This document shows, in pieces, positions 6,213-6,531 of a stretch of 6,531 nt of DNA. A program made the translations under genes and the position numbers. This stretch comes from Legionellales bacterium (GTDB taxonomy: Bacteria; Pseudomonadota; Gammaproteobacteria; Legionellales; Legionellaceae): positions 1-6,531 of the forward strand of contig JAGVJT010000023.1 of assembly GCA_020050955.1 (NCBI GenBank). Reading direction: 5' to 3'. Each line of letters begins with the position of its first letter. Positions within the stretch are counted from its first letter, which is position 1. The notes beneath the pieces are model-generated. The model did not search any database. It was not told where the DNA came from and was given only the letters and a program-made list of their open reading frames with translations.

Positions 6213-6531
6213 AAAGCGTAAAAATGCATGAGCGCCAATCTAAAGCGCTCTGCCCGTGACCATAAACCTTGTTGGCAGTAACGTTCTTTCTGTTGATAAA
6301 CGGCCGACTTAAATGCCTCCATGTCTTCTGAAGCATCATCCCCCGTTAAATTATCAAAACTAAATTGAAAAGGATAATGTGCTGCATCCGATAAAATCCA
6401 TTCGAGTGCTTGCGGCTTCACTTCCACTTGCTGAAAAAGCTTTTGCTGCTGTGCGTTTCGACCATCCGGGGCATACCAATAACCGTAATCAACTTGCGTT
6501 CTTCGTTCATCTCCTGCAATCAACCAATGCG
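6209..6531 (-). CDS. Unrecognised protein, C-terminal part (5' end outside window)
   Basis: The frame stays open on the minus strand from the stop at 6211-6209 to the window edge, giving 106 visible residues. A TTG at 6523 could act as a start, but the frame continues beyond it (H-W-L-I-A-G-D) with no sign of a ribosome binding site in view, so the gene most likely begins outside the window. The visible protein is soluble, aromatic-rich and without membrane segments: a motif-like YGYWYAPDGR near the start, a short Gln-rich run (QQQKLFQQ), HYPFQFSFDNLTGDD in the middle, and a basic-aromatic end (WSRAERFRLALMHFYAF). I do not recognise the family. It converges on the NIF3-like gene with a 4-bp overlap. 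Its 3' end carries a terminator-like hairpin. Confidence 0.75.
   Translation of the reverse strand, partial: HWLIAGDERRTQVDYGYWYAPDGRNAQQQKLFQQVEVKPQALEWILSDAAHYPFQFSFDNLTGDDASEDMEAFKSAVYQQKERYCQQGLWSRAERFRLALMHFYAF
6220..6250 (-). terminator. Terminator-like hairpin inside the 3' end of the last minus-strand gene
   Basis: GAGCGC (6250-6245 on the minus strand) and GCGCTC (6235-6230) form a perfect 6-bp G/C-rich stem with a 9-nt loop. After ATGCA comes TTTTT (6224-6220), and a second TTTTT overlaps the stop region (6215-6211 read on the minus strand). The stem is made from sense codons (E-R-F-R-L-A-L). The 5-nt gap between stem and T-run is longer than ideal, so efficiency is uncertain. Confidence 0.4.

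Noticed and set aside
1..6531. CRISPR array, insertion sequence, tRNA or phage module
   Set aside because: I saw no regularly spaced repeats, transposase or integrase frames, terminal inverted repeats or tRNA-like cloverleaf on either strand by eye.

Overview
The window is a compact, A/T-leaning stretch of gammaproteobacterial chromosome carrying mainly housekeeping genes. NadK, RecN, Fur and BamE all read as gammaproteobacterial forms, and recN/fur/bamE (with nadK next to recN) is a neighbourhood known from Pseudomonas and E. coli. The composition and the poorly conserved extra gene would suit a Legionellales/Coxiellaceae-like lineage, but that is an inference and no species can be named from the sequence.

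Layout. Positions 2-3398 hold a tight forward operon: the 3' part of typA/bipA, then nadK, then recN, with gaps of only 3 and 4 bp. A 188-bp spacer with a 10-bp direct repeat and a weak hairpin follows. Next comes an unrecognised membrane protein gene (3587-4273), then a 193-bp spacer with a 9-bp bulged hairpin and a clear extended -10 promoter. This promoter faces a double-BON-domain envelope protein gene (4467-5039). That gene converges on fur (minus strand, 5036-5449), which starts with GTG behind a strong ribosome binding site. A short divergent region separates fur from bamE (5554-5892), which is followed 2 bp later by a small NIF3-like domain gene (5895-6212). The window ends with the 3' part of an unrecognised minus-strand gene (6209-6531), converging on the NIF3-like gene.

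How the genes fit together. TypA (ribosome-associated GTPase), NadK (NADP synthesis) and RecN (break repair) appear to be co-transcribed. Fur is the ferric-uptake regulator, divergent from the outer-membrane assembly lipoprotein BamE. The double-BON protein resembles DolP, an envelope protein tied functionally to the BAM complex, so it and bamE may form a loose envelope theme.

No mobile element, CRISPR array, tRNA or rRNA gene, or obvious new system was found. The points most worth a second look are: two convergent gene pairs that share the same TTAA tetranucleotide as overlapping stop codons; a Fur-box-like sequence inside the 3' end of nadK just upstream of recN; a terminator-like hairpin embedded in the last codons of the final minus-strand gene; and the orphan membrane protein inserted in an otherwise conserved neighbourhood.
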